Source of the DNA: Chitinophagales bacterium
GTDB taxonomy: Bacteria; Bacteroidota; Bacteroidia; Chitinophagales; UBA2359
Assembly (NCBI GenBank): GCA_020629335.1
Contig: JAHDDN010000116.1
Coordinates: 1 to 13,196, forward strand
Length of the DNA: 13,196 nucleotides
Direction of reading: 5' to 3'
The translations under genes and the position numbers were made by a program. Below, one piece after another: positions 1 through 6,776 of the stretch (the stretch's first letter is position 1; each line of letters begins with the position of its first letter). The notes under the pieces were generated by a model. It was not told where the DNA came from. It did no database searches and saw nothing but the letters and a program-made list of their open reading frames with translations.

Positions 1-15
1 ATCAATAATTCACCC

Positions 16-46
16 TTGTCGTATAAACTGATTTCCTTTATATTTG
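16..46 (+). promoter_or_regulatory. Bacteroidota-type promoter of the toxin-antitoxin operon
   Basis: A TTG at 16-18 is followed after 20 nt by TATATTTG at 39-46, a full match to the Bacteroidota -7 consensus TAnnTTTG. Transcription would start near 52-54, about 17 nt before the ATG at 70. The TTG at 16 could be misread as a start codon for the next gene, but it fits better as the -33 box. Confidence 0.7.
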
Positions 47-69
47 TAGTAAAATTTAAAGAAGATAAT

Positions 70-312
70 ATGAGCTTACAATATATATCTGATAGCCAAG
101 GAGAAACAGCAGGGATTTTCATTCCAATAGACCAATGGAAATTATTAAAGGAAAAATACGAAGGAATAGAAGACATGGTCAATTCAATAGATACAAAATC
201 TTATCAAACAGAAGTTTTAGAAAGTATAAAACAAGCAGTAGAAGAAATGAAGTTAATCAACGAAGGGAAATTACAAGCTACTCCTGCTAAAGATTTTTTA
301 GATGAATTATAG
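70..312 (+). CDS. Type II antitoxin (RelB/Phd-like), partner of the RelE-like toxin
   Basis: This 80-residue acidic protein is predicted to bind and neutralise the toxin encoded next to it and to repress the shared promoter. Its N-terminus (YISDSQGETAGIFIPIDQW) looks like the beta-strand and helix start of small antitoxins. The rest is a charged helix (about residues 22-68) ending in TPAKDFLDEL, a tail common in antitoxins paired with RelE toxins. The frame can be extended to a TTG at 16, but that lies in the promoter, so ATG 70 is chosen. An A-rich leader precedes it instead of a strong Shine-Dalgarno. The stop overlaps the toxin start by 11 nt, which implies translational coupling. The role is inferred from gene order and partner; the DNA-binding fold is not certain. 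Confidence 0.75.
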   Translation: MSLQYISDSQGETAGIFIPIDQWKLLKEKYEGIEDMVNSIDTKSYQTEVLESIKQAVEEMKLINEGKLQATPAKDFLDEL

Positions 313-631
313 TGTTCTTGTTATCCCAAACTTTAAAAAGGAATTAAAAAAGCTTGCTAAAAAATACCCTTCTATCAAGCACGACTTAACTTTGCTCATT
401 GAGGATTTAGAACAAAATCCAAAAAAAGGAACACCTCTTGGAAATAACAGCTATAAAATACGACTTGCAATTGCATCAAAAGATAAAGGTAAGTCTGGAG
501 GGGCAAGAGTAATCACTTATCTAAAAGTTAAAGAAACTTATGTATACCTACTTTCTATTTACGATAAATCAAATCAAGAGAATATCCCCGATCAAGCCAT
601 TAAAGAATTAATCGCTCAAATTTCTGACTAG
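302..631 (+). CDS. RelE/ParE-superfamily toxin (type II toxin-antitoxin)
   Basis: This is a 109-residue basic protein. RelE-family toxins of this kind are usually ribosome-dependent mRNA interferases. The sequence shows a lysine-rich N-terminal helix (FKKELKKLAKKYP, residues 11-23), a second helix (about 26-39), then beta-strands with the subfamily signature KSGGARVITYLKV (64-76) and VYLLSIYDKS (81-90), followed by a C-terminal helix (98-107). Arg69 and the basic residues near it and near Tyr87 to Lys89 are the likely catalytic or RNA-contacting positions, by family analogy. Its length is normal for an intact member. It starts within the last codons of the antitoxin gene, the standard antitoxin-first order. 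The exact target (ribosome-bound mRNA or gyrase) cannot be told from sequence. Confidence 0.85.
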   Translation: MNYSVLVIPNFKKELKKLAKKYPSIKHDLTLLIEDLEQNPKKGTPLGNNSYKIRLAIASKDKGKSGGARVITYLKVKETYVYLLSIYDKSNQENIPDQAIKELIAQISD

Positions 632-634
632 TAC

Positions 635-676
635 TTTGAGTTCTATCCTAACAAGCGAACCCAAATCCCTATTTTT
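635..676 (+). terminator. Possible weak terminator after the toxin gene
   Basis: TTTGAGTTC (635-643) can pair with GAACCCAAA (657-665), with one mismatch and a 13-nt loop. Five T follow at 672-676 after a short gap. It sits 3 nt after the toxin stop codon. The long loop and the gap before the T-run make it weak. Confidence 0.35.
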
Positions 677-730
677 CATTTATCTAATATAAGCGATTGA
701 TAACTATTTTCACCAAACCGACTCAAATAG

Positions 731-1147
731 ATGTTACTATATCAGCAAGTTTACTTATTTATTGGCTCATTGGCAGTTTTGTTTCTGCTGATGAACTTTG
801 TGTATTTATTGCCTGTATTGAGTAGGAAGCAGATTTTGTTTTTCAAGCACTATATACAAGGAACTTGGCAACGGAAAGGAGTAGATGAAGAAGGAAGAGC
901 TTGGAGTTTTACTTATCGCTTTAAAAAGGATCAATTTGAGATGGTGGGCGATCCGAGCTTTTATGCGAAGGGGAATTACCGCATCCTTAAGGAAGTGGAA
1001 AGCCTATTAGTCATCGAAATGATTAATGTACAACACCGAAACGAAGGGGTATTTGAAGACAAACCAAATTTTGTATTAGAGGTGGGAGCTGACAAAAAGA
1101 AACATCAAATTACTATCGCTAATAGGACCTATAGTCGAATAGAATAA
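731..1147 (+). CDS. Unrecognised small membrane-anchored protein
   Basis: I do not recognise this 138-residue protein. Residues 6-28 are strongly hydrophobic and form one predicted transmembrane helix at the N-terminus. There is no clear signal peptidase site, so it is probably a signal anchor. The remaining 110 residues alternate charged and aromatic or aliphatic residues, as beta-strands do. Fragments such as GTWQRKG (44-50) and AKGNYRI (79-85) recall small beta-barrel, lipocalin-like sheets, but that is only a resemblance. The ATG at 731 is the first possible start that keeps the helix. It stands alone between the toxin-antitoxin pair and a convergent LysM gene and ends 3 nt before a shared terminator. 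The side of the membrane on which the soluble part sits cannot be decided. Confidence 0.65.
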   Translation: MLLYQQVYLFIGSLAVLFLLMNFVYLLPVLSRKQILFFKHYIQGTWQRKGVDEEGRAWSFTYRFKKDQFEMVGDPSFYAKGNYRILKEVESLLVIEMINVQHRNEGVFEDKPNFVLEVGADKKKHQITIANRTYSRIE

Positions 1148-1186
1148 AAAAAGGGAGATCCCATAGTCTGAATCTCCCTTCTTTTC
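1146..1186. terminator. Bidirectional intrinsic terminator between convergent genes
   Basis: AAGGGAGAT (1151-1159) pairs perfectly with ATCTCCCTT (1172-1180), leaving a 12-nt loop. On the minus strand the stem is followed by seven T (A-run at 1146-1152), a classic terminator for the BON-LysM gene. On the plus strand it is followed by CTTTTC, so it can also end the gene at 731-1147. Confidence 0.9.
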
Positions 1187-1204
1187 ATTTATATCTTGTA
1201 TTGC

Positions 1205-1717
1205 TTAGCCTTGGCTAGGAATTCTTAATACCTGACCTGGATAAATCTTATCTGGATCAGTTAACATTGGCTTGTTTGCTTCGAAGATCACTGGATACTT
1301 CATCACATCACCATAGTACTTCCCTGCAATTTTTGATAAAGAATCACCACTTACCACTGTGTGGAAGATGGCTTCTGGCTCTGGTTCTGGCTCTGGGCTA
1401 TCTACTCTGATTTGATCATCTACTTGAGCAACGCCTGATACATTACCTACTGCTAAAATCGCTTTTTCTTTTTCTGACTGCGTAGCTGCGCTACCTGCAA
1501 TTGTTACTAAGTCGCCTTCTACAGCTACATAAAGACTGTGAATTTCTAAGCCTAAATTCTGAATTAGTGCGATTAATTCATCCGCTTTCTGAGAATCTAA
1601 CTCTTCTTGAGTTAACATTGGCGCACTTTCTACAGTATTTTCTACTGCTGGTGCCTCTGGTTTTTTCTTACCGAATATCTTAGCTCCGGCATCTTTGATA
1701 AATGAAAATAAACCCAT
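1205..1717 (-). CDS. lysM: BON-LysM protein of the YgaU/Kbp family
   Basis: A 170-residue protein with the same architecture as E. coli YgaU/Kbp, a cytoplasmic potassium-binding protein of about 149 residues. Matching parts are the start MGLFSFIKDAGAKIFG, a BON domain (about residues 40-105, with AILAVGNVSGVAQVDDQI at 86-103) and a C-terminal LysM domain (about 118-167: HTVVSGDSLSKIA, then FEANKPMLTDPDKIYPGQ). The two domains are joined by an EPEPEPE linker at 109-115. The segment from 17 to 40 is longer than in E. coli. There is no signal peptide, consistent with cytoplasmic location. Potassium binding is known for the E. coli protein and is inferred here. The gene is transcribed alone, towards the shared terminator at 1146-1186. 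Confidence 0.92.
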   Translation of the reverse strand: MGLFSFIKDAGAKIFGKKKPEAPAVENTVESAPMLTQEELDSQKADELIALIQNLGLEIHSLYVAVEGDLVTIAGSAATQSEKEKAILAVGNVSGVAQVDDQIRVDSPEPEPEPEAIFHTVVSGDSLSKIAGKYYGDVMKYPVIFEANKPMLTDPDKIYPGQVLRIPSQG

Positions 1718-2019
1718 GTTTGTTTAATTTTTTGAGTTATTGGCCTCCCTGTCTTTCAAGGGATTCCTTTATTAATGAGATTGTTATCTTTTTGTTTTTA
1801 TTTCATCATTACTATGAACTCGTTTAAAGTTTTTCTGATGGCTTAGAAAATGGCTTTTTTTCTGTATTTCTGCGTTATTTTATCGGCACATAGCGCTGCT
1901 ATGCGCCGATAAAATGCCTTAAACTACAAAAAAACAGCTCATTTTCAGCTTCATCATAAAACTTTAAATGAGTCCTATAAATGAAATGAATGAAAGGGCT
2001 GTTCCGTTCTGTAAGAATA
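1718..2019. other. Intergenic region between the LysM and glycosyltransferase genes
   Basis: No gene is visible. The region should hold the promoter of the minus-strand LysM gene, but I see no good TAnnTTTG match. Its main content is the long imperfect palindrome listed separately. No clean T-tailed terminator for the uvrB-glycosyltransferase transcript is seen, so the palindrome may do that job. Confidence 0.6.
1818..1973. repeat. 156-bp imperfect palindrome (MITE- or REP-like)
   Basis: The two halves are inverted copies of each other with scattered mismatches and small gaps. The core is ATTTTATCGGCACATAGC (1877-1894), then GCT, then its complement with one mismatch (1898-1915). Outer arms also match: ACTCGTTTAAAG at 1818-1829 against ACTTTAAATGAGT at 1961-1973, with T-runs and an AGAAAATGGC/GCTCATTTTC pair between. 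Weaker symmetry (TTTCAT against ATGAAATG) extends a little further on both sides. It contains no coding sequence and would fold into one long hairpin in RNA. It could be a non-autonomous mobile element or a large terminator or stabilising hairpin. No obvious target duplication is seen. Confidence 0.75.
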
Positions 2020-3108
2020 CTATATTTTTTCTAATAAAAGTTCTATAGCTCTATTCAGATGATTATCAGCCATTTCCTTAGAATTTTTCACAAAGTTAAA
2101 AGATTCCACTTTTTCTAATACTTCTGAAAGCTGAAATGGTTCCTGATTTACACAAAAAAAGTACTTTTTCTGCATTAAATAGCTTGCTAAGTACTCTTGT
2201 TCAGTCTGACCAGGGGTCGGAACCAGTATCGCAGGCTTATTTAAGCGATACAAATCCATGACCGTACTATAGCCAGAACGAGCTAAAACCAACTTAGCAC
2301 TTAGTATTGCCTTATTCAAATCAGCGGAAGTCAAGTGATCCTTAATCCTTAGCCATTCGTTAATTTTTTTGGTATTAGCTGTTTCGGTAACCCCTCTTAT
2401 CAGCAATGTTTTTTTAGGTATCTCTTGAGCTTGCTGGATCAACTTCTCTTCAAAAAGGCTGCGCTGTGGTTCGGGGCCAGATAATACAATCACCAAGTCC
2501 CATTCTAAATCGACCTCCACTTGCTCCATACGAGACAAGGGGCCAATAAAATGATATCGCTTAGGGTCTAAGACTTCTCTATTAGATAAGTCTCCTGCTA
2601 AAGAATATTCATCTGCAAAGTCTGGTATCCAGCATTCATCAAATTGAGCAATATAGCGATGATTCACCTTGAATACCAAAGGTTCTAAAAAACGCAAGCC
2701 TTTTGGCATACGGATAAATAGTTGATGACTCATAAAAACATTATAAGTCTTGGGAGACCATAGACCATAACGGTTATCCGATAGTACGATGTCTATATCA
2801 TACTCCTCCACCAACTGCTGTAATGCTTGATGTTCTTGGCGAATGCTTTTTAGAATTTTAGGAACTTGGGATAAGACGGTACTAACGAAATTCCCCTTCT
2901 TCTGATATCGAATTTCATAGCTCTTTAGCTGTATGGACTCTAAATCTGGAAACTCCTTTTGGAGCAAAGTCAAAGCACGCCCGTCACAAGCCAGTATCAT
3001 TCGGCAATTATGCGCTAGTAATGCCTTAATAATAGGAATACAACGAGTTGCATGACCTAAGCCCCAATTTAATGGGGCCACTAATATGGTAGGAAGGGGT
3101 TTAGTCAA
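2020..3108 (-). CDS. GT-B fold glycosyltransferase (MurG/GT28-like)
   Basis: A 362-residue protein predicted to transfer a sugar from a nucleotide donor; donor and acceptor are unknown. The N-terminal half has the loop NWGLGHATRCIPI (14-26), equivalent to the GxGH acceptor/diphosphate loop of MurG-like enzymes, and SDNRYGLW (110-117). The C-terminal half has SGPEPQR (210-216), ARSGYSTVMDL (276-286) and VPTPGQTEQEYLA (296-308), the usual donor-binding motifs. There is no signal peptide; it is probably cytoplasmic and membrane-associated. The start is TTG at 3108: the frame has a stop four codons upstream with no ATG or GTG between, and the first internal Met (residue 37) would lose the GHAT loop. 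AAAGG lies just upstream. The gene overlaps the end of uvrB by 8 nt, so it is co-transcribed and probably coupled. Confidence 0.82.
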   Translation of the reverse strand: MTKPLPTILVAPLNWGLGHATRCIPIIKALLAHNCRMILACDGRALTLLQKEFPDLESIQLKSYEIRYQKKGNFVSTVLSQVPKILKSIRQEHQALQQLVEEYDIDIVLSDNRYGLWSPKTYNVFMSHQLFIRMPKGLRFLEPLVFKVNHRYIAQFDECWIPDFADEYSLAGDLSNREVLDPKRYHFIGPLSRMEQVEVDLEWDLVIVLSGPEPQRSLFEEKLIQQAQEIPKKTLLIRGVTETANTKKINEWLRIKDHLTSADLNKAILSAKLVLARSGYSTVMDLYRLNKPAILVPTPGQTEQEYLASYLMQKKYFFCVNQEPFQLSEVLEKVESFNFVKNSKEMADNHLNRAIELLLEKI

Positions 3109-5137
3109 ACTTGCCTTTCATATATTTCTCTAATGCGTACATCTCATCTCTTAAGCGGGCCGCTTCCATAAAGTTGAGTTCTTTGGAAGCATCCTTCATC
3201 GCTTGCTTAGCATCTTTGATGGCTTTTTCTAATTGCTCCTTATTCATATACTCTATGATAGGGTCCGCTACTAAGCTAGTCGTTTCTGGCTCAATATAAG
3301 CTTTAGGTTGATTTCCACCATCAGACTTGATATTCAAAACAGCCGACTGTTTCATGATTTGTTCTTTGCTTTTTTTCACGGTTTGTGGAGTAATGTTATG
3401 CTCCTCATTATACTGCATTTGCTTCATTCTACGGCGACTTGTTTCATCTATGGTGCGCTGCATAGAATCCGTTATCCTATCCGCATACATCAATACTAAG
3501 CCATTGACATTACGAGCGGCACGCCCTGCTATCTGTGTTAGAGAACGCTCATTACGCAAGAAGCCCTCCTTATCAGCATCCAAGATAGCGACCAAGGATA
3601 CTTCAGGTAAATCCAAACCCTCTCGAAGCAAGTTAACCCCAATCAATACATCAAACTCTCCCAGACGCAAGTCTCTGATAATTTCTACTCTATCCAAAGT
3701 ATCCACCTCCGAGTGAATATAGCGACAATCAATATCCAAGCTATCTAAGTATTTAGCTAACTCTTCTGCCATTCGCTTGGTCAAGGTAGTCACTAATACC
3801 CTTTCATCCTTTTCGATGCGGTGGTGAATCTCTTCTATCAAATCATCAATCTGATTCATACTTGGGCGGACTTCTATAGGTGGATCTAATAAACCCGTAG
3901 GTCGCACGATCTGCTCTACCACAACCCCTTCTGTTTGTTCCAACTCAAAATCGCCTGGCGTCGCACTCACAAAAATCATTTGATTACTCAACTCTAAAAA
4001 TTCATGGAAATTGAGTGGACGATTATCTAGGGCAGATGGCAAGCGGAAGCCATGTTCTACTAAAGTCAATTTTCTGGAGCGATCTCCTCCATGCATTCCT
4101 CTAACTTGCGGCAAGGTAACATGACTCTCATCTATGATGATCAAATAATCATCAGGGAAGTAATCCAATAAGCAGAATGGCCGAGTACCTGGCTCTCTCC
4201 TATCCAAAAAGCGAGAGTAATTCTCAATACCAGAACAATAACCCAATTCTCGGATCATCTCCAAGTCAAAAGTAACCCGCTCTTTGAGTCGAGCGGCTTC
4301 TAATGGTTTTCTGGATTTTTCAAAGTATTGTATTTGATGATAGAGTTCGTCCTCTATATCTCGTATCATTTGTGGAAAATGCTCCTTAGGCGACAGGTAT
4401 AAATTAGCAGGGAATACCGCAAAGTCTTTTCTATTTTCTATTCGCTTGCCTGTATCTGGCTCTATGAGTTCAAGATCCTCAATCTCATCCCCAAAAAAGG
4501 TGACTCTACAAGCATAATCTGCATAGGGCAAGAATATATCCACCGTGTCACCACGCACCCTAAAATTCCCTCTTTCAAATTCAATGTCTGAGCGCGAGTA
4601 TAAGCTTTCCGTTAATGCATAAAGAAAGCTACGCATACTCAACATTTGCCCAACACTTAGTCGAATGACATAATTGGTATATTCTGCTGGATTACCAATA
4701 CCATAGATAGAAGATACAGAGGCTACTATGACCACATCTCTCCTACCAGAAAGCAAGGCAGAAGTCGCTTTTAGGCGAAGCTTTTCTACTTCGGCATTAA
4801 TCATTAATTCTTTGTCGATGAAGGTATCTGTTACGGCTACATAGGCTTCTGGTTGATAATAATCATAGTAGGATACGAAGTACTCCACTGCATTATCGGG
4901 AAAGAATTGCTTGAACTCGCCATATAATTGGGCAACTAAGGTTTTGTTGTGGCTGAGTATGAGCGTGGGTTGCTCGGCTTCTTGGATGACATTGGCCATC
5001 GTGAAGGTTTTTCCTGAGCCCGTTACGCCTAGGAGCGTTTGAAATTTTTCGCCTTCTCTTAAGCCTGCTACTAATTGGTCAATCGCTTGGGGTTGATCGC
5101 CTGTGGGCTTAAAATCGGATATGAGTTTGAATGACAT
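3101..5137 (-). CDS. uvrB: UvrABC excinuclease subunit B
   Basis: UvrB receives damaged DNA from UvrA, verifies the lesion and recruits UvrC for incision in nucleotide excision repair. This 678-residue protein is close to the E. coli length (673) and collinear with it. It has Walker A GVTGSGKT (37-44), the beta-hairpin region YYDYYQPEAYV (90-100), the Walker B box DESH (336-339), SATP (391-394), LREGLDLPE (504-512), motif VI Q535-IAGRAARN (to 543) and a C-terminal UVR domain for UvrC contact (about 635-670). All key residues are present. An in-frame TTG at 5164 would add nine residues, but ATG 5137 (MSFKLISDFKPTGDQPQAI) matches the family start. It is the first gene of a two-gene transcript with the glycosyltransferase. 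Confidence 0.98.
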   Translation of the reverse strand: MSFKLISDFKPTGDQPQAIDQLVAGLREGEKFQTLLGVTGSGKTFTMANVIQEAEQPTLILSHNKTLVAQLYGEFKQFFPDNAVEYFVSYYDYYQPEAYVAVTDTFIDKELMINAEVEKLRLKATSALLSGRRDVVIVASVSSIYGIGNPAEYTNYVIRLSVGQMLSMRSFLYALTESLYSRSDIEFERGNFRVRGDTVDIFLPYADYACRVTFFGDEIEDLELIEPDTGKRIENRKDFAVFPANLYLSPKEHFPQMIRDIEDELYHQIQYFEKSRKPLEAARLKERVTFDLEMIRELGYCSGIENYSRFLDRREPGTRPFCLLDYFPDDYLIIIDESHVTLPQVRGMHGGDRSRKLTLVEHGFRLPSALDNRPLNFHEFLELSNQMIFVSATPGDFELEQTEGVVVEQIVRPTGLLDPPIEVRPSMNQIDDLIEEIHHRIEKDERVLVTTLTKRMAEELAKYLDSLDIDCRYIHSEVDTLDRVEIIRDLRLGEFDVLIGVNLLREGLDLPEVSLVAILDADKEGFLRNERSLTQIAGRAARNVNGLVLMYADRITDSMQRTIDETSRRRMKQMQYNEEHNITPQTVKKSKEQIMKQSAVLNIKSDGGNQPKAYIEPETTSLVADPIIEYMNKEQLEKAIKDAKQAMKDASKELNFMEAARLRDEMYALEKYMKGKFD

Positions 5138-5160
5138 AGGATCAATATCAGTTATACCCG

Positions 5161-5168
5161 CCAAAATA
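5161..5168 (-). promoter_or_regulatory. Candidate -7 box upstream of uvrB
   Basis: The minus strand reads TATTTTGG here, one mismatch from TAnnTTTG, 24 nt upstream of the uvrB ATG. No TTG lies at the expected -33 distance, so this is weak. The same nine bases CCAAAATAG occur on the plus strand at 6742-6750, upstream of the next minus-strand gene. No LexA-type operator is recognisable. Confidence 0.25.
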
Positions 5169-5188
5169 GCAATTATTTTTTTGTTTTT

Positions 5189-5341
5189 AGGGCGGCATTT
5201 CCTGCTTTACGCTTGTATGCAGCTATGTCTGTACTACTTCACTAAGGTATACTTGTCTTCCCTTCGGGCAAGCCTGCGTCTACCTAAGTTCCGTAAGCAC
5301 TGCCATATACGCTGCATATCGCTTCAATCAGGGCCGCATAC
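5189..5341 (+). repeat. Dispersed intergenic repeat element, copy A
   Basis: This region matches 11689-11873 (copy B) in the same orientation. Shared blocks in order are: AGGGCGGCATTTCC-like start, TATGCAGC (5216-5223), CACTAAG (5240-5246), CTTGTCT (5252-5258), a CCCTTCGGG mini-hairpin, CTAAGTTCCGTAAGC (5284-5298, 14 of 15 bases identical in B), GCTGCATA (5311-5318) and a CGCTTCAATC-type end. TATGCAGC and GCTGCATA can pair across 87 nt. The element lies upstream of uvrB and ends exactly before the stop codon of the T9SS gene on its right. No reading frame is conserved between the copies. Confidence 0.75.
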
Positions 5342-6700
5342 CTACCACATTTTAACAATCTTCTCTGTACGAGACTCCTCCCCCGACTCTAAGACCAAAT
5401 GATATACACCTATCGGCAAAGCAGATAAATCTAAGCTCAATGTATGCGATGTAACATCCAACTCTTGCATCACTTGACCAGCAGTGCTCACTAAGCGAAG
5501 CTCTACTGGCAGACTTACTGCTGGATCAATCAAGATCTTCACTAAGCCACTCGTAGGATTAGGAAATACATTCACCCCAAGTGGCGCTTCATCCATTGGG
5601 CGATAGACGGGTTCTAAGTTGGTGAACTCGTCTTTGAGGAAGTAGGATTCTTTCTCAAAATACCTATAACCCGAAACATAAAAGCCTTTTTGGTCATTTG
5701 TCAAACCCAAATATAGAACACTTGTTCTAGGAGAAGCATAGTTTTTTTCTTTAATGATATTTAGCTCCTCATCTAATAACATCACCTTAACTGGTTTTTC
5801 TAGAGAAAGCTCTGGGCTTCCAATATGTCCTTTTACACCTATAATTTGATTATTAGATAATAGTTTTATATCCTTAATCTTATGATTGGCAAAATACTTA
5901 GATTGAACTACTTTAAATTCTTCTCGTTCAATCACAAAAATATGAGCTCCTTGATCTAATTCAAGGGACGGCTGTACAATGGCTATGTAATCTTGATTTT
6001 CTGTTATTTTGTATCTACCACTTTTAGCAGGGGTCATCTTCCCTAAATCTAAACTACCCAATACATCCCCCTTATAGTTTAACTTATTGAATACCTTCTC
6101 ATCTGGTCGGAATTCTAAGCCATAGATTATATCTTCATAGTCTGATAAAAAGCCAAAATGATATTTTTTTATAGTATCTGCACTTAATACCTCCAAATCT
6201 TCACTAAGATTCAGAGAAATTATGTCTGTGGGGATATGGCCTTTTTCATATAATAATTGATAAGTTGAATCATTTACTTTAAAATCAAAAATTCGTTCTA
6301 CTTTTTGAGGATCAGGAATATTAGAAAGTACATTTTCATGCTTTATGATAGAACCTGAGGCTCGTTCTAAGTAACATATCCTCATATAACAATAAGGCAT
6401 ATTATGGCGAAAATAGTGGCTGTACAAAATTAATAGTTCTCCATTTAGACCCTCAATAATAGGATCATTCCAACTCCACTGATTTTGCACTGGATAACTC
6501 ATTTGCCATAAAGAATCCCCTTTAGCTGAAAGTTTCAAGACATTACGATTCTCCTTATCTACATAAGATAATATATAAAAATCGCCCTCTTGATCCTCAT
6601 ACCCATAACAGAGACTATTTTTCTCCAAGCGTTCAAAGCTTTGAGCGTTTAAGGAAATAAATAATAGATAAGTAGCTATGATTAAGAGTACTTTTTTCAT
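5342..6700 (-). CDS. T9SS-secreted surface protein, function unknown
   Basis: A 452-residue secreted protein. It has a Sec signal peptide (MKKVLLIIATYLLFISLNA, cleavage before Gln20) and a C-terminal type A T9SS sorting domain (about 376-452: NVFPNPTSGLVKI, then GVYHLVLESG and EKIVKMW). That domain directs export through the outer membrane and is normally removed on attachment. The middle (about 21-370) has many short strands with recurring aromatic and Gly/Asn turns (for example ELLILYSH, IIYGLEF, KGFYVSGYRYF), suggesting a beta-propeller-like body. I see no catalytic motif. The start follows a hairpin terminator by less than 20 nt, so its promoter is unclear. It either has its own promoter inside that hairpin or depends on read-through from the metalloprotease gene. 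Confidence 0.88.
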   Translation of the reverse strand: MKKVLLIIATYLLFISLNAQSFERLEKNSLCYGYEDQEGDFYILSYVDKENRNVLKLSAKGDSLWQMSYPVQNQWSWNDPIIEGLNGELLILYSHYFRHNMPYCYMRICYLERASGSIIKHENVLSNIPDPQKVERIFDFKVNDSTYQLLYEKGHIPTDIISLNLSEDLEVLSADTIKKYHFGFLSDYEDIIYGLEFRPDEKVFNKLNYKGDVLGSLDLGKMTPAKSGRYKITENQDYIAIVQPSLELDQGAHIFVIEREEFKVVQSKYFANHKIKDIKLLSNNQIIGVKGHIGSPELSLEKPVKVMLLDEELNIIKEKNYASPRTSVLYLGLTNDQKGFYVSGYRYFEKESYFLKDEFTNLEPVYRPMDEAPLGVNVFPNPTSGLVKILIDPAVSLPVELRLVSTAGQVMQELDVTSHTLSLDLSALPIGVYHLVLESGEESRTEKIVKMW

Positions 6701-6719
6701 TTTGAGCTTATTTTTTCAT

Positions 6720-6764
6720 AAAAAAACAAGCTTGCGTACTACCAAAATAGTATACAAGCTTGTT
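6720..6764 (-). terminator. Strong intrinsic terminator after the metalloprotease gene
   Basis: AACAAGCTTG (6725-6734) pairs with CAAGCTTGTT (6755-6764), and an inner stem TACTA/TAGTA (6737-6741 and 6748-6752) closes a six-base loop. On the minus strand it is followed by seven T (A-run 6720-6726). It lies 12 nt after the stop of the gene at 6777-8759 and 20 nt before the ATG of the next gene, so it should separate the two T9SS genes. Confidence 0.9.
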
Positions 6765-6776
6765 ATTTTAAATCTA

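Noticed and set aside
16..69. N-terminal extension of the antitoxin from TTG 16
   Set aside because: The TTG is the -33 box of a good promoter whose -7 box is at 39-46; transcription would start after it.
1995..2014. Third copy of the dispersed element (GGGCTGTTCCGTTCTGTAAG)
   Set aside because: Only a short stretch resembles GGGCTGTCCGC of copy B; no other block follows.
3327..3716. Plus-strand frame of 129 codons opposite uvrB
   Set aside because: It is antisense to conserved UvrB sequence (motif VI region) and its translation has no recognisable features; the other plus-strand frames inside uvrB are rejected for the same reason.
2020..5137. uvrB and uvrD as part of one repair operon
   Set aside because: They are on opposite strands with two T9SS genes and more than 4 kb between them; shared location may be incidental.
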